Positions 34,536 through 45,902 are shown, counted from the first letter of the stretch. The stretch: 64,000 nt of DNA from Sophora flavescens (GCA_030762895.1 CM061069.1:108381669-108445668); one strand, 5' to 3'. The notes: generated from the letters alone by a model not told the origin. Numbers and translations: made by a program.

Positions 34536-34756
34536 TCATGGGGTTGGGATGAACTGGAAAACCATAGATGTGTCCCTAGTGCTTGTTGCTGCACGAGTCT
34601 CAGCAGAAGCATTCTCTTGTTTTGTAGCCAATCTTGGTGGCATGTACTGTCTAACTGGTGGACCTGGTGAGCGGATCGATTGGGTTCCTACCGGGGAAGA
34701 AGTGGTGAAAGCTGGTGCCATTCCAGGTGGTGTCAAAACAGGAGTTGACCGATGGG
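34536..34756 (-). pseudogene. C-terminal remnant of MULE transposase
   Basis: The minus-strand frame from 34756 to the stop at 34538-34536 reads a Pro/Ser/Thr-rich tail (TPPGMAPAFTTSSPVGTQ, MPPRLATKQENA) ending MVFQFIPTP. Plant MuDR-type transposases often end in such a low-complexity tail with a short hydrophobic finish. The rest of the gene was removed or displaced by the SIRE-like insertion at 34757. Identification rests on this tail and on context, so it is tentative. Confidence 0.4.
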
Positions 34757-37715
34757 TGTGAAACAGACAGCTATAAACACGAGAAGGGGGTTGAATTGTG
34801 TTTATCAGAAAATAAAACAAAGTTAAAAACTTTTCGCACACAAGCTAAGTTCAGACAAGTGTGAAAAACATTGTACAGATAGGTGACCTGTCTGGTGATA
34901 TTTTAACAGAAAAACACACAAACACATAAACTCACAACTTAAAAACAAGATTGATATTCACACTTTAACCCCTTTAGTTAGATAACAAATAATATAATCA
35001 TAGCAACTAAAGAGTTCAAGGGAAGAGAGATAGACACAGTAATTTATCCTGGTTCACCCTTTAATAACTAGGGCTACGTCCAGTCCTTGGCAACACCAAG
35101 TTTTCTCCACTATATATAACCAATCAGGTTACAGATTCCAAGTATTATTTGCATACCTAGCTTCTCCAGGCTCCAGGGCAAGTATTCTTTGCGCACCTAG
35201 CCTCTTCAAGCTCACTCGGGTTTGTTTGAGAAAAGATTGTAATAAATACAATTTGTAAGTCTTTCACTAACACTTATAATAGTGAATTAAATGTAAGCTT
35301 AGAAAGGTTGTGTAATAACTTCAAATGATTGAAGAATACATATTGAAAGAATGAAGGGTTAATTGCGCAGAGTAATAACTCTTTAATGCTGTGTGTTCTC
35401 TATCTTCATCTTCAATGACTTCTGTATCTATAGCCTTCAAGCATTTAAGACCCTTTAGAGACATTCCTTCAAATTTTGGCTTCAAGTAGAGCTCCATTAA
35501 ATTCAATAGAGTCGTTATGGGCAGTCATTAATGCAATAGGAACATTGGTTGTACTCTAACATGGAAGATCATGGCTTTATGTTTTGTGCAGGTTGCTTAT
35601 GTACTTTGCAGACCATATTTTCCTTTTCGTGTAATAACCAGGAGTACTATGGAATAAAGCATGTTGGAAACATTCTTTAACCGGACTTCATTTCTGAGCT
35701 CCTAGGTTGCTTGTGAGTATGACCTTCTGACTTTCTTGATAAGTGTGAGAGAGAAAGCTTCGGAGACTTCTGCATGAGGGGACAGCTCTCAAAAGTTCTT
35801 TGTACTTATGCTACTCATCGAAGAACCACAGACGAGTGCGAGAGCTTTGCATAGACAAGTTGAATCTTCAACACAAGCAGTCAACAACCAAGTCAGTAGA
35901 CAGGTTGACTTTTACTTCTCCAGATAGGTGGTCTTCTATGCGGGAAGATGGGTGAGAATGAATTCTTACTATTGTGATATGCACACTAGATAGACAGGTC
36001 GTCAACCAGTATGAAGGTTAATTAAATGATTAACAAATGTTTAGTTTTCATCAAAACTTAGGGCAAATGCACATCAGACATTTTAGAGACTTAACAATCT
36101 CCCCCTTTTAATGATGACAAACATTTAGATGATTTAATGAACCTTAGAAATAACAACAGATAAGATATACATAATTCAGAAAGGTGCACTTAGGTTCAAT
36201 TCATATTAAATATTTCAGAGCAGAAAGCACATAGCACATTATTAGAGCAAAAATATCAATTCAGAGTGCATTTAAACTTTTTAACTTAGAGTTATTTGTT
36301 CACCAATTAAGATAAGTTATGCAACTCAGACAGGTTCAATTTTAATCATCTTAATCTTTAATTTCTCCCTCTTTTGTCAACAACAAAAAGGAAACAATGA
36401 TAATGTAGAAAAGCATAAAACAGTAAAGATAGAAGACAAAATTTGCATTTCATTCATCATAAGCTTTTACAAGGCAACTTTTAAATACAAGAGCTACTTA
36501 GGCTGACTAAGAAGTAAAAATAGAGATTCTACTCTCTTTTCTAACAAGAGCCTAGCATACCTTTCTTCATCCAATTGTCTTCTGGTTTCTTCTAGTTGTG
36601 CCTGAAGCAGATTGAAGCTATTTAAATCCACAGACTCGGTAGAGGAGGCTTCTGTAGACAAGACAATTGAAACCACAGACTGGTTTGAATGCCAAGGCAA
36701 GGCCAAAACTGGTGGTGCTTTGGGCACAGAGAAGGGTGCAAAGATATAGGGAAAGAAACATTGATGAATGGTTCTATAGTAAAACAAGGGAAGAAAAGCA
36801 ATTTTCAATAGAGGTTTGATTCTGACAAAGTCGGTATCAGAATAGGGAAAGATAGAAGATAGTCTTTAGATAGAGACAGATGGGTGACTCTAATCTTAAG
36901 AGAAGGGGGAAGAGGTTTTTAGCAAGAATAGAGGGAGGTAGGGGTAAAAAAGTATCTATATAATGAAAGAAAGAGGATGAACCAGTAATTAACATGAAGA
37001 AATACCTAGATGGAGAACGTAACATGACAACAGGGGGAGGATAATGACTTCCTTCCAATGTTATAATGAAGATAACTATATGGGGATAAAAGAAATCTCC
37101 CTACAAGAGTTAAGAACATGAGGTGGAGGTGAAGGGATGACAGATAGGTTTGAGAAGCTTGCAGTCATCAGAGATTGCAAGTCTGACACAAAGAGACTTG
37201 ATGATATGCCAGCTTGATCTTTGGGAGTTTCTTCCCTGCGAACAACTGTGAACTGACACATATCAGATATGACATCATAAGAAGATGTCTGAGTTTGATG
37301 AGAGTAGACAGGTGAAGAAGGTGGAGACACATGTGCTAAGGGTTCAACAGAAATGGTAGGAGGGGAGGAGACAGGTAGGTTAAGGAGACCTTGGTGAGAG
37401 GGAGAAGATGGTGCAGGTAAGGTGGATGGAGGAACCACTTGGTATTCAGAAATCCTCATCTTCTTCCTTGGTAGGGGAGGAATGAGAACGTCAATCTCTG
37501 GATAGACAACTGTCTGTGTCCCAGCAGACAGGTCTACAACAGTTGTAGCTGCAGCTTGAGCTTCTGCAGTCACTTCTACCCTTGCAGCAGGTGCCACAAC
37601 AGTAGGCACTGCATATCCTGACCTTCTCTTTCTGGGAATGGGTCACAGAATGAGAGTCTTCTTCTCCTTGAGCTCCTCCAAGGGTCTTGTCTGCTGCCTT
37701 GTAAAACTTAAGAGA
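34757..37715 (-). mobile_element. Truncated SIRE-like Ty1/copia element (3' part)
   Basis: Minus strand: a polypurine tract AAAAGGGGGAGA (about 36098-36110) precedes an LTR that starts TGTTAAGTCTCTAAAATG (36096) and ends near 34757 with a CCCCCTTCTCGTGTTTATAG-type 3' end. The LTR is about 1.34 kb. GGGGGAGATTGTTAA at the LTR junction and the long LTR are typical of legume SIRE/Maximus elements. Upstream sequence to about 37715 holds Pro-rich and coiled-coil ORF pieces. The 5' LTR, gag and pol are missing and the break at 37715 is approximate. Confidence 0.6.
36494..37609 (-). pseudogene. SIRE-type 3' ORF remains (Pro-rich, coiled coil)
   Basis: Two minus-strand open pieces. 37609-37076 is rich in Pro, Ser and Val with a basic LPRKKMRISEYQVV motif. 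36808-36494 ends in the coiled coil AQLEETRRQLDEERYARLLL and stops 3' of KRVESLFLLLSQPK. SIRE-type elements carry an extra ORF after pol, often called env-like, with Pro-rich and coiled-coil regions; position next to the 3' LTR supports that reading. It cannot be told apart from an unrelated coiled-coil gene by eye. Confidence 0.4.
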
Positions 37716-37849
37716 AGTAGGTAAAAAAATTTAAAATAAGAGAAGTGCTTGATGTAATTAAATAAAACTTTAGGTGATGTTAGTATAGTTTTTTCTAACT
37801 TTTTTTTATATAACAATTGAAATCGACAACTATGAACACTTTTATACTA

Positions 37850-38003
37850 GTATAAGTCACTTTTCACTTACACTCAATTTGAACGGTTGATTTTATTTTC
37901 ATCCAACAATAATTGTGATTTTAATAGTTTTCATCATTGGATAAAAAAAATTAACAGTTGGGATAAGTGTAAGTAAAAAATAACTTGTACGAATATAAAT
38001 CGA
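37850..38003. mobile_element. Short hairpin MITE
   Basis: Arms GTCACTTTTCACTTACACT (left) and AGTGTAAGTAAAAAATAACTT (right) pair with inner CATCCAACAATAATTGTGATT symmetry. About 150 bp. Confidence 0.5.
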
Positions 38004-38139
38004 TCCCTCCTCGAATAAAAGTACTTATTTTTATATTTTATCATGAAATTAATAATAGATATATAAATGTGAAATATCGAGTCTAAAATTTTAAGTGCAG
38101 AAATTTTTCTTTATTGTTATCACAGACAAACTCTTTTAA

Positions 38140-38372
38140 TCATTTTTTGTTGGAACCCTTCATCATTAGAGCCTTTGGCTCTCTAGTGGGTCTATGGAGT
38201 ATCACCATAGGTTTAGATCCTTTCGAGCTGTTGTGAGACTAATCTCTACTCGAGTATTTAGTAACAGTTAAGGTTTCTTTATCCTTCCTTAATAATGTGT
38301 TTTACAATATTCGAACTCAGGTTCTTCCCTACAAGTTCAACATGCATAATCAATTGAGTCACAGCTAACGAG
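38140..38372 (-). mobile_element. tRNA-derived SINE
   Basis: On the minus strand it starts near TGTGACTCAATTGATTATGC (A-box-like), with the B-box-like GAGTTCGAATA about 40 bp later. The body has an internal hairpin (AGAGCCAAAGGCTCT) and ends in AACAAAAAATG. Target duplications are unclear. Confidence 0.5.
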
Positions 38373-39051
38373 TAAAGTCATTCAACAACGAATCAAATAT
38401 AAACATAACATATAATCAAAATAGAATTTAGTTTTGATGAATGTTAAAAAATTTGCGAAGTTGCATTCAATAATTTGTTTTCACGGTATTTAATAAGTTG
38501 AAGGCTTTATGTACTAATTGTTAACAATTTAACATATAAGATAAAATTTTGATATTAAATGATAATATATAAATATTTTTATTCACATCGTCTTAAAATT
38601 AAAAGTACAAAGAGATTTTATGTAAGCACATGATTGAAAATTGATTATACTTTGTAATTAACATAAGAATCATCTTTAAACTTTAAAGTGAGCTGTTTCC
38701 TTTAAATTTTAATTTTAATTTTTTGTTTTTGGTACTACATAAGTGGGCTGTTAAAAAGGCCTGGATACTGGATAGTGAATTGGAAGGGATTGAAGGGTCC
38801 AAGATTAAAAGATAGTGGGGAAGGTGAGTGGCTTAGGTTGAAGTGTCCAAGTTGTCAATTGAAAAACAATTTGAAGGCTCATCATGATGAACTGATGATG
38901 CTCCTGCTCTGCTTTCCCAACTTTTCCCAACACAAATTCTGTCATGTCGTCCACAAGTTATCCTCTGGTGCCTGTTCTCCACATGTGTGGGTCCAACTTG
39001 CTAACGTCACGTGATTTCCCTCTCCTTTTCAGTTTGTTTGATAATTGATAT
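38373..39051. other. AT-rich spacer
   Basis: No supportable gene. A 79-codon frame at 38775-39014 has no recognisable domain. Confidence 0.4.
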
Positions 39052-39517
39052 AAATGTTATTAAAGTCGGATCATACAGCAAATCGAAAAATATTTCGATT
39101 CAGATTCAATCGCTTTAATCGGTTCAATTGGATGACGTATAATATAAATTTCTTTTCAAAAGTTATTAAATGTCATATTATAAAAAATATTATAATATTA
39201 CAAGCTAAAATATAAAAGGATTTTATAAGTTAAAAGTTATAATAAGTTATAACTTTTAATTTTATATGTTTTAATTTTTAATTGTGCAAGGATTGAGGAG
39301 TTTGTATTCATTTCTTTCATTTTTTATTTTTTTTTCTCTCTAGAAAACTGGTCATACTCGATTTAACTTGGTCCAACCTGATTCAACTGGATTTTTGACC
39401 GGTTTAAAGCGGTCTGATCGAATAAATGGTTTTGACCCCTAATAAGGATCGGACAAGAAGCCAATTCACGATTTAACCGATCCAATTGGTTGGTTCGTTT
39501 TGGTTTTGATAACCATG
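39052..39517. mobile_element. hAT-type element 3 (relic)
   Basis: Perfect 8-bp duplication ATTGATAT (39044-39051, 39518-39525). Ends AATGTTATTAAAG...GTTTTGATAACCATG are imperfect inverted repeats, and the interior has GACCGGTTTAAAG/AACCGATCC motifs as in hAT element 2. No ORF. Confidence 0.6.
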
Positions 39518-39908
39518 ATTGATATATTAAAGTTTTAAAATATGCATAAACGACGGGAAAAGCTAAGTCCCAACATAATTATAATAATTAATAAAATTGA
39601 AAATCTGTAGGGGGGAGAGTAGGAGATTGGTAAGTTGAATCAATGTCCCTTTTTTTTTTTTGACCGGTGAATCACTGTCCTTGTTGATTAAGGAACCGGA
39701 CAAAGTTGTAATTCATGTCATATATAAAATACATTGGCAAAAATATGTATATTTTGTGGAAAAAGAAGTTTGTTGCACATTTGAGATTAATTTTCAAAAT
39801 ATGTCCTTTTTTCAAGAAAGGTACTTGTTTATATAAATATTTTTTTAATCATGGTTAGTTTTTTTTTAATGAATAAAAACATACTTCATTTCAACCGTAA
39901 TGATGTTA

Positions 39909-40456
39909 TTTTTTTTTTACTAAAAAAGATATTCATTCATTCAAATTGGTAAAATACATCGAAAACAACACAAATTCAACATCACTAAAAATCAAAAAGG
40001 ATGAATCTGCAAACAAATTCACAGCATCCAGGCTAGTAGCATAACATGGTAAAATGCCTACAAATATGACAAAATCAAAATGACTGGAATATTCATGCCT
40101 CCGGATCTGTAACATTGACGCTCAAGTCTTAATTGGATCTGTAATGGATCGAAGCTGATCTTCCAATCTGAACCAAACGAACACCGCAATAAGACGGGAA
40201 ACCAAACGACGCCGCAACAAGACGACGAACAAAACACCGCCGCATGCAGACGACGAAAACACGGAAAAACACCAAAGAAAAACCAGATCTATGTGGAAAA
40301 ACCATTTATTTAGATAAAATGAGAGAAAAAACGATGTATATGGGTGATTCCAGGTCAAAAAATGATTCAAAACCACTCATTTTTGTGGATGAGGAAGAAG
40401 GAAAAAAAGAGTAGAGTGAAGATTGAGAGAGAGAGGTGTATCAATTCCTTCTTGAT
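39909..40456 (-). mobile_element. Poly(A) retroposon, copy A
   Basis: Read on the minus strand it begins with CT-rich leader sequence (~40456), passes through TCTAAATAAATGGTTTTTCC and AACATCACTAA-type 3' blocks, and ends AATATCTTTTTTAGTAAAAAAAAAA (polyT at 39909 on +). It matches copy B at 43691-44282 along most of its length. Flanks share TGATGTT. It has no pol III boxes, so it looks like a truncated LINE or a retroposed transcript. Confidence 0.6.
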
Positions 40457-40662
40457 TGTGATGTTCTTAATCTTTAAGGAGTTAGATACTGACTTTTCAT
40501 TTTTCAATGTTCCTTACGTTTTTTTTAATCAGCTAACAATTCAAAATAGAAAATAAAAGGTAATGTGAAAAATCAATTTCTAGCAAACTGCCACCTTATT
40601 CCAAAGAAAAATAACAAATTTATTTCTCACTATAAACTAAAATAAATAAATAAATAAATAAA

Positions 40663-42399
40663 GTTTTAATAAATTTTTTGATCCATGTAAAGTAGCGGTG
40701 TTTTGAAATCAGTCTCTGTAAATTTTTTGTTGGGTTCAGGTCCTTATACTTTGAATTTTTTGATTTTGGTCCCCACCGTTAGTTTGTTATGTTAACCTGC
40801 TGACGTAGCTAACGGTATGCCACATCGGCACTGCCACCTAGATTGAAATAATATTATTTTAAGCACGTGGCATTATATAATATATTTTATATTTTTTGAA
40901 AAAATATCAATATTATTATTATTTATTAAATTTAACCATTATAATATTTAATATTTTATGTTATTATAATATCGTTTTGTTGTTAAATTAGTTTTTCAGT
41001 ATCTGCCTAGTAAGTCTCAATCATGGAGCTTCTCTTCCCCTTCCATGGATTTCACCTGCAAATAATGCTCCAGAATGGTCTCCCGATCTCCAGCAGGCAA
41101 AGACAGAACCAAGAAAAAAACAATACTCGTAATCTCTATATCCCCAGAAAACCTTTAAAACAGAGCACCGTTTTCTATCTCTAAAACCTAAAACCTCCTC
41201 TTAACCAGTCAAATAAAGCTCAAACGCCACCTAAACTTGCTCACCCTTCACCCAAACACCGAAAACAACCCCGAGTCAAGAGCCAAGTCGAGAACTCCAC
41301 GCCTGGCTGCCACCGCGTCGACGCCGCCCATCGTAGAACCACGATTGCAGTGCCGAGGACCACCGCGTCTTGCTCACAACCACCAGATCGGCAGATCTAG
41401 CCTCCCCATAGATGTTCATCACCTGCAAGCTCCATCACCCATTGCAAGGTTACTCCTTCCTCACGATCAACTTTTTCAAGAAATAGACTCCCTTTATTTT
41501 TTTAGTTTAAAATGGTTGGAATTTTGCACAGCCACCACTGCCATGGTCAAACCCATTCACCAGTGTCGGACCCCCACGTTTGTGCACCCAGGAAAGAAGA
41601 ACCAAATCATACAACAATCATCAAAATTCAAACATAAATAAAAATACTTCATTTTCTTTATCTCTCTTCACTGGGTTGACACTTTTTCTCGGCTAAACCA
41701 AAACCTCTTCTTTTTCATCCCAGAAACCCAGATCCAGATCGTTTGCGAGCTTGCGAATAACAGGGTCGTCGGTGGTGGTGACCTTGAAGAAGTTCCTGTT
41801 CTTGAACCGCTCGAGACGCCGTTCGTTCTGCGATGCGATGCGATCGTAGGTTCGGTTGTAGTATTTGAGGCCGCCGCAGATGAGAAGGTCTTCGGGTTCA
41901 ACGACGGTGAACGAGAGCTTGGAGAAGGTGGAGAAATGGATCTGATCGCGTATGTTCAATTCGGGTTGGATATCAATCGACGATTTGAACACCGCGGTGA
42001 GGGGCGTTAGGGTTCGAAGGGAGAAGATGGGGGTGGGAATGGAGAAGATGAATGTAGGGTTAGGTTTTCTTAAAAAAAACGTTTTTAAATGTTTTTTAGG
42101 TTTATTGATCTTTATTAAATAAAAAATTATATAAAAATAATTTATTTTTTTTCCTGAAATTTTTTTATTTATAAAATGACGTGGCATCTGATATGGCTGA
42201 CATGTGTGCACCGTCAGTCCAGGTGGCAGTGCTGACATGGCGTACCGTTAGCCACGTCAGCAGGTTAACAGAGCAAACTAACGGTGAGGACCAAAACCAA
42301 AAAAGTTCAAAGTATAAGGACCAAAACCCAACAATTTTTTTTATAGGGACTGATTTCAAAACACCCCTACTTTACAGGGACCAAAAAGTTCATTAAACC
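40663..42399. mobile_element. Pack-MULE with captured eIF3d fragment
   Basis: TIRs of about 175 bp pair 40663-40840 with 42220-42399 (shared blocks GGTTTTGAAATCAG-like, GTTAACCTGCTGACGT, GCACTGCCACCT). A perfect 9-bp target duplication ATAAATAAA (40654-40662, 42400-42408) flanks it, though in a low-complexity stretch. The interior carries no transposase but holds a translation-initiation-factor fragment and CT-rich, 5'-UTR-like sequence at 41020-41460. This fits the definition of a Pack-MULE. Confidence 0.75.
41693..42030 (-). pseudogene. Captured eIF3 subunit d fragment
   Basis: The minus-strand frame reads an eIF3d-like segment: LRTLTPLTAVF, DIQPELNIRDQIHFSTFSKL, FTVVEPEDLLICGGLKYYNR, DRIASQNERRLERFKNRNFF and KVTTTDDPVIRKLAND. 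The last blocks are strongly conserved in eukaryotic eIF3d, the cap-binding subunit of initiation factor eIF3. Similarity stops after KLAND; a short unrelated tail ending EKEEVLV follows to a stop at 41693-41695. No intron interrupts the piece. Only an internal portion of the ~550-residue protein is present, so it cannot act as the factor. Confidence 0.8.
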
Positions 42400-42457
42400 A
42401 TAAATAAATAACAAACCAGCTTTTTGCCATGCATCTCAAATCAACACATTTTGAAAA

Positions 42458-42998
42458 GGTTTAAATTTAAATAAGTTTTTAGTCCCTGTAAAGTTCATCA
42501 ATTTTGGTTTTTGTCTCTATAAAAAAATTTCTTAAGATTTCGTCCCAGGAATTTCAAAAATTTGTAAATAGTCCATACTATTAATTCTGAGTATTAGAAT
42601 CATATTAAATGAAAAATTTTGTCAATTTTAACCTTGTCATCATAATGTATGATTTTTTATATTGTCTAGCCAAATTTTGGAGCAAGTCAGACATGAACAA
42701 GAAATTATATTGGTATTTCTGAGTACTAAATATCAGACAAAATGAAGAATATAACAATTTTAACCATGTGGTCCTTAATGTATGATTTTGCTTTTAGTTT
42801 CTTGCCAAATTTCATAGCAACTCGGATAATAAAGTGGAATTACTTCGATACCGCTATACTGGATAACGGAAAAAGATGTCGATAATGATTATTTACAAAA
42901 CTTTTGAGATTACAGGAACGAAATCTTAAGAATTTTTTTTTTTGCAGAGACTAAAATCAAAATTGATGAACTTTGTAGGGACCAAAAACTTATTTAAA
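42458..42998. mobile_element. MULE-type MITE, 541 bp
   Basis: Inverted ends: TTTAAATAAGTTTTTAGTCC on the left, mirrored by GGACCAAAAACTTATTTAAA on the right, with further paired blocks (AAGTTCATCAATTTTG). Perfect 11-bp direct repeat CATTTTGAAAA (42447-42457, 42999-43009), within the 9-11 bp MULE range. No ORF. Confidence 0.8.
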
Positions 42999-43009
42999 CA
43001 TTTTGAAAA

Positions 43010-43668
43010 ATAATTTTCATTGTGCTGCATTTTGGATTTTTTTTGTTGTTGATATTTTTATGTAAGTTTGCCAATTATATTTAGTTTAATTCATAATATA
43101 TAAGTCCACATTGAAAATCCATCATCAAAACTAAGAGGTCAACTTTAGAAGATTGATTTGCGGAGCCATCCTTGAAATGGAGATGAACGGAAAAGAAACA
43201 ACAATAAAAAGACGATTTTCTGCCATGCATGTTGACGAAACTAATGAAGTTAAACGAAAAGATAACACTGTTAAATTTTAATAAATTAGAGGATTAATTT
43301 AGAACATTTGTGTTAAAGGATATTTTAATTTTAAAGTGAAAAATAAATCATAGAACAAAAATGTGAGCTTCCCCCTGCAATAGGCATAAGAAATGATTGG
43401 CAACCAACTAAAATGTCATCTAAAGGGAAGAACAGATCCTAAAACGTGATAATATAATAAAACAATGATTGGAACAGAATATACTAATTTATAGTTTAAT
43501 TAGTTTAACTGGCCAATCTAATTGGATTTTTAAAACATCAATTAGTTTCCAACGAGGTCGAGAAGAGAAATTGAGGCTGTGTAAGAAATAGAAAGACAAA
43601 AGAGAAGGGTGGGAATTATGGCACACATATTGGTGCAATGACTGCAATCCACATGAAATTAGTGATTT
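43010..43668. other. AT-rich spacer
   Basis: No gene, tRNA-like or repeat structure that can be defended. Confidence 0.4.
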
Positions 43669-43690
43669 AATAACACCTTGAAGCCCCTAA

Positions 43691-44282
43691 CAAACTATCT
43701 TTCGTCATCATTCTCTCTCTAACTTCAAACTCTCTCTATTCTCTCTACACACAGTCATATGCTATCATTAAAGAGGATGATTTTGAGCCATTTTTTGACT
43801 TGGAATCACCCATTTACTTCGTTTTTTTCCCATTTTATCTAAATAAGTGGTTTTTCCACATAGATCTGGTTTTTTTCTTCGTGTTTTTCATGTTTTTCGT
43901 CTTCTGTGGGCGGCGGTATTGTTGTTCGTCGTCTTGGTGAGGCGTTGTTTGATTTCCCGTCATGGTGCGGTGTTTGTTTGATTTCCCGTCTTGGTGCGGT
44001 GTTCGGTTGGTTCAGATTGACAGGTTTGCTTCGATCCATCACAGATTTGATCAAGAATTGGACGTCAATGTTACAGATCCGGAGACATGGGTATTCCGGT
44101 GACTTTGATTTTGTCATTTTTGTAGGCATTTTGATTTTCCGTGTTATCTTTATTAACCCGAGTCTTTGTGAGCTTGTTCTCAGATTCATCATTTTCGGTT
44201 TTTAGCGATGTTGGATTTGTGTTGTTCGATGTATTTTATCAATTTGAATGAATGAATATCTTTTTAGTCAAAAAAAAAAATA
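43691..44282 (+). mobile_element. Poly(A) retroposon, copy B, with target duplication
   Basis: 592-bp insertion ending TTTTTAGTC plus a poly(A) run (44270-44280). Flanked by a duplication of about 21 bp with small differences (43669-43690 AATAACACCTTGAAGCCCC.., 44283-44303). It matches copy A in opposite orientation 3.2 kb away. The 5' end is CT-rich (TCTCTCTCTAACTTC). A 99-codon frame (43906-44205) is partly shared with copy A but unrecognised. Poly(A) and target duplication prove LINE-type reverse transcription. Confidence 0.75.
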
Positions 44283-44303
44283 AATAACACTTGAAGCCCT
44301 TAA

Positions 44304-44852
44304 TTACTTTTGCGTCCTTTTATTCATATAGTATGCTTTTGGAAGAGCTTATAAGAATAACTTATGATAATACATCTAAAAAAATAGTTTATAAAATAGT
44401 TAATGATTTTTTTATAAATTCTTTTTAGCTTATTTGAAAAACAAGTTTATTGTATAAACGTTTAAATAAACTGTAGATGAAAACGCACCAATATTTGGTT
44501 CACGTTACACTCTAATTGTTATGATCATTTTTATTTCTTGGCACGTAGTTGGTTCATGTTACGCTAATTGTTGTTCGTACTTTTATTCATATATTTGGTT
44601 TACGTTACATTAATTGTTATCTACTATTATATTTTTTTTTTATAAGTCAAAATATATCAACGAAAATACAAGAGGAACTCAACCCAAACACACAGAAAAT
44701 AGCAATCTATGAAGGGAGGACAAAAAAGGTATTCAACCAAAATAAAGAACAATAGAACCACCCATATACATAATCAGAATTTTAGGAATGCTGCACTGAT
44801 CCGGTTATACCAAAACAAAACTATTTGAAAGCAGCAAAGACACCATGTTGCT
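44304..44852. other. AT-rich spacer
   Basis: Contains a loose direct repeat of 'tggttcacgttac' phrases (44493-44610). No gene seen. Confidence 0.4.
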
Positions 44853-44860
44853 GTCCGAAG

Positions 44861-45605
44861 TAGGGATGTTCGCGGATTGGATTGGATCGGTTTTGAGCTA
44901 AAAAGTCATTCGATCCAATAATGAAAACATCGTGCGGTTTGAATTGGATCGGTTTGCTTCCTTAAAAAAATCTGATCTGATCCGATCCAATCAAATGCGG
45001 TTTAGATTGGATTGGATAATTCGATTTTTGTCGTATTTTTTTCCGAATATCAAGTGTCATTTCTGCTTATTTAATAGTAGATAAAAGATAATCTACGTTT
45101 TAATTTGGGAGTTTGAGAAGAAAAAAAATTGTGGATATTTTTTAACACGTTCTTTTATATTAATTATCTATATCTACTTTCACTTATCCTATTTTTTCCT
45201 TAAATCTGCCACAAATAAATTGTAGCTAATTATTTTTCAAATTTACTTAATTGATTTCCTATTTTTCATGTTTACTCAATCAAATATATATATGCTATGC
45301 ATCAAAACTTTTAGCAAATTACAACTTCAAGACATTAATATTTATTCTAAATAGTCTCATATATATCATTCCAACAAAAATATTAAAGAGAACGAGGGAC
45401 ATAGAAGTATGAAGAATAATGTTTAAGTATGAGTAATACTATAATTTCAAAAATAATAGTATATGTATATAATAGATCGGTTTGGATTGGATTGGATCGG
45501 ATTTCTCCAATAAAAAATTGCGTTTTTTTCGGTTTCCGGTTTGTTCGGTTTTCGGTTCGGTTTTTGCGGTTTGAATCGGTTTGGATCGGTTGATGAACAC
45601 CCCTA
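44861..45605. mobile_element. hAT-type element 4, perfect 8-bp duplication
   Basis: Ends TAGGGATGTTCGCGGATTGG and GATGAACACCCCTA are inverted repeats of the same type as hAT element 1. Subterminal GGATTGGATCGGTTT motifs. Target duplication GTCCGAAG (44853-44860, 45606-45613) is perfect. 745 bp, no transposase. Confidence 0.88.
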
Positions 45606-45652
45606 GTCCGAAGCCACACCACCCGGAAACAGACGTGCTTTTAATTTAATAA

Positions 45653-45843
45653 AAAATTTTTTGGGTCTAAATCTTGTGTATCCCAACGCTGACAACGAAT
45701 GATTAATCACTGTTCGCCGGCCGTGGCTTCCGCTGGCCAGACATTATTTTAGCACAACTAGAGATCGAACCTGGGAGCAAACCGAGTCGACCCTTAGAAT
45801 GTCTCAGGACAGGCCTTACAACCATTGGACCAAGAAGCTTGAT
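45653..45843 (-). mobile_element. tRNA-derived SINE with 17-bp target duplication
   Basis: Minus strand: A-box-like TGGTCCAATGGTTGTAAGGC followed by B-box-like AGGTTCGATCTC, then a body ending CCCAAAAAATTT. Flanks TGCTTTTAATTTAATAA (45636-45652) and TGCTTTTAGTTTAATAA (45844-45860) differ at one base. The poly(A) side abuts the left duplication, as expected for minus orientation. It sits 40 bp from hAT element 4. Confidence 0.8.
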
Positions 45844-45902
45844 TGCTTTTAGTTTAATAATTAACAAAGAAAAATAATAATGCTAAATGTCAAGATATTA
45901 TT

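Larger units (their letters stand above)
33080..34756. mobile_element. MULE 2 (right end lost to SIRE insertion)
   Basis: The left end (33080-33290) is TIR-like: repeated 'ttggtcc' phrases and a 'cgttaacttgctgatctgtaacgtt' type inner edge. It is followed by a GRF zinc-finger gene on + and, converging on it, the C-terminal end of a MuDR-type ORF on -. This is the same architecture as MULE 1. The right TIR is not seen because an LTR starts at 34757. The boundary at 33080 is approximate. Confidence 0.5.

Noticed and set aside
38775..39014. 79-codon plus-strand frame
   Set aside because: No domain, no splice or promoter context, and surrounded by repeats.
40122..40376. 84-codon minus-strand frame in retroposon copy A
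   Set aside because: Shared only in part with copy B and interrupted differently; not convincing as a conserved protein.
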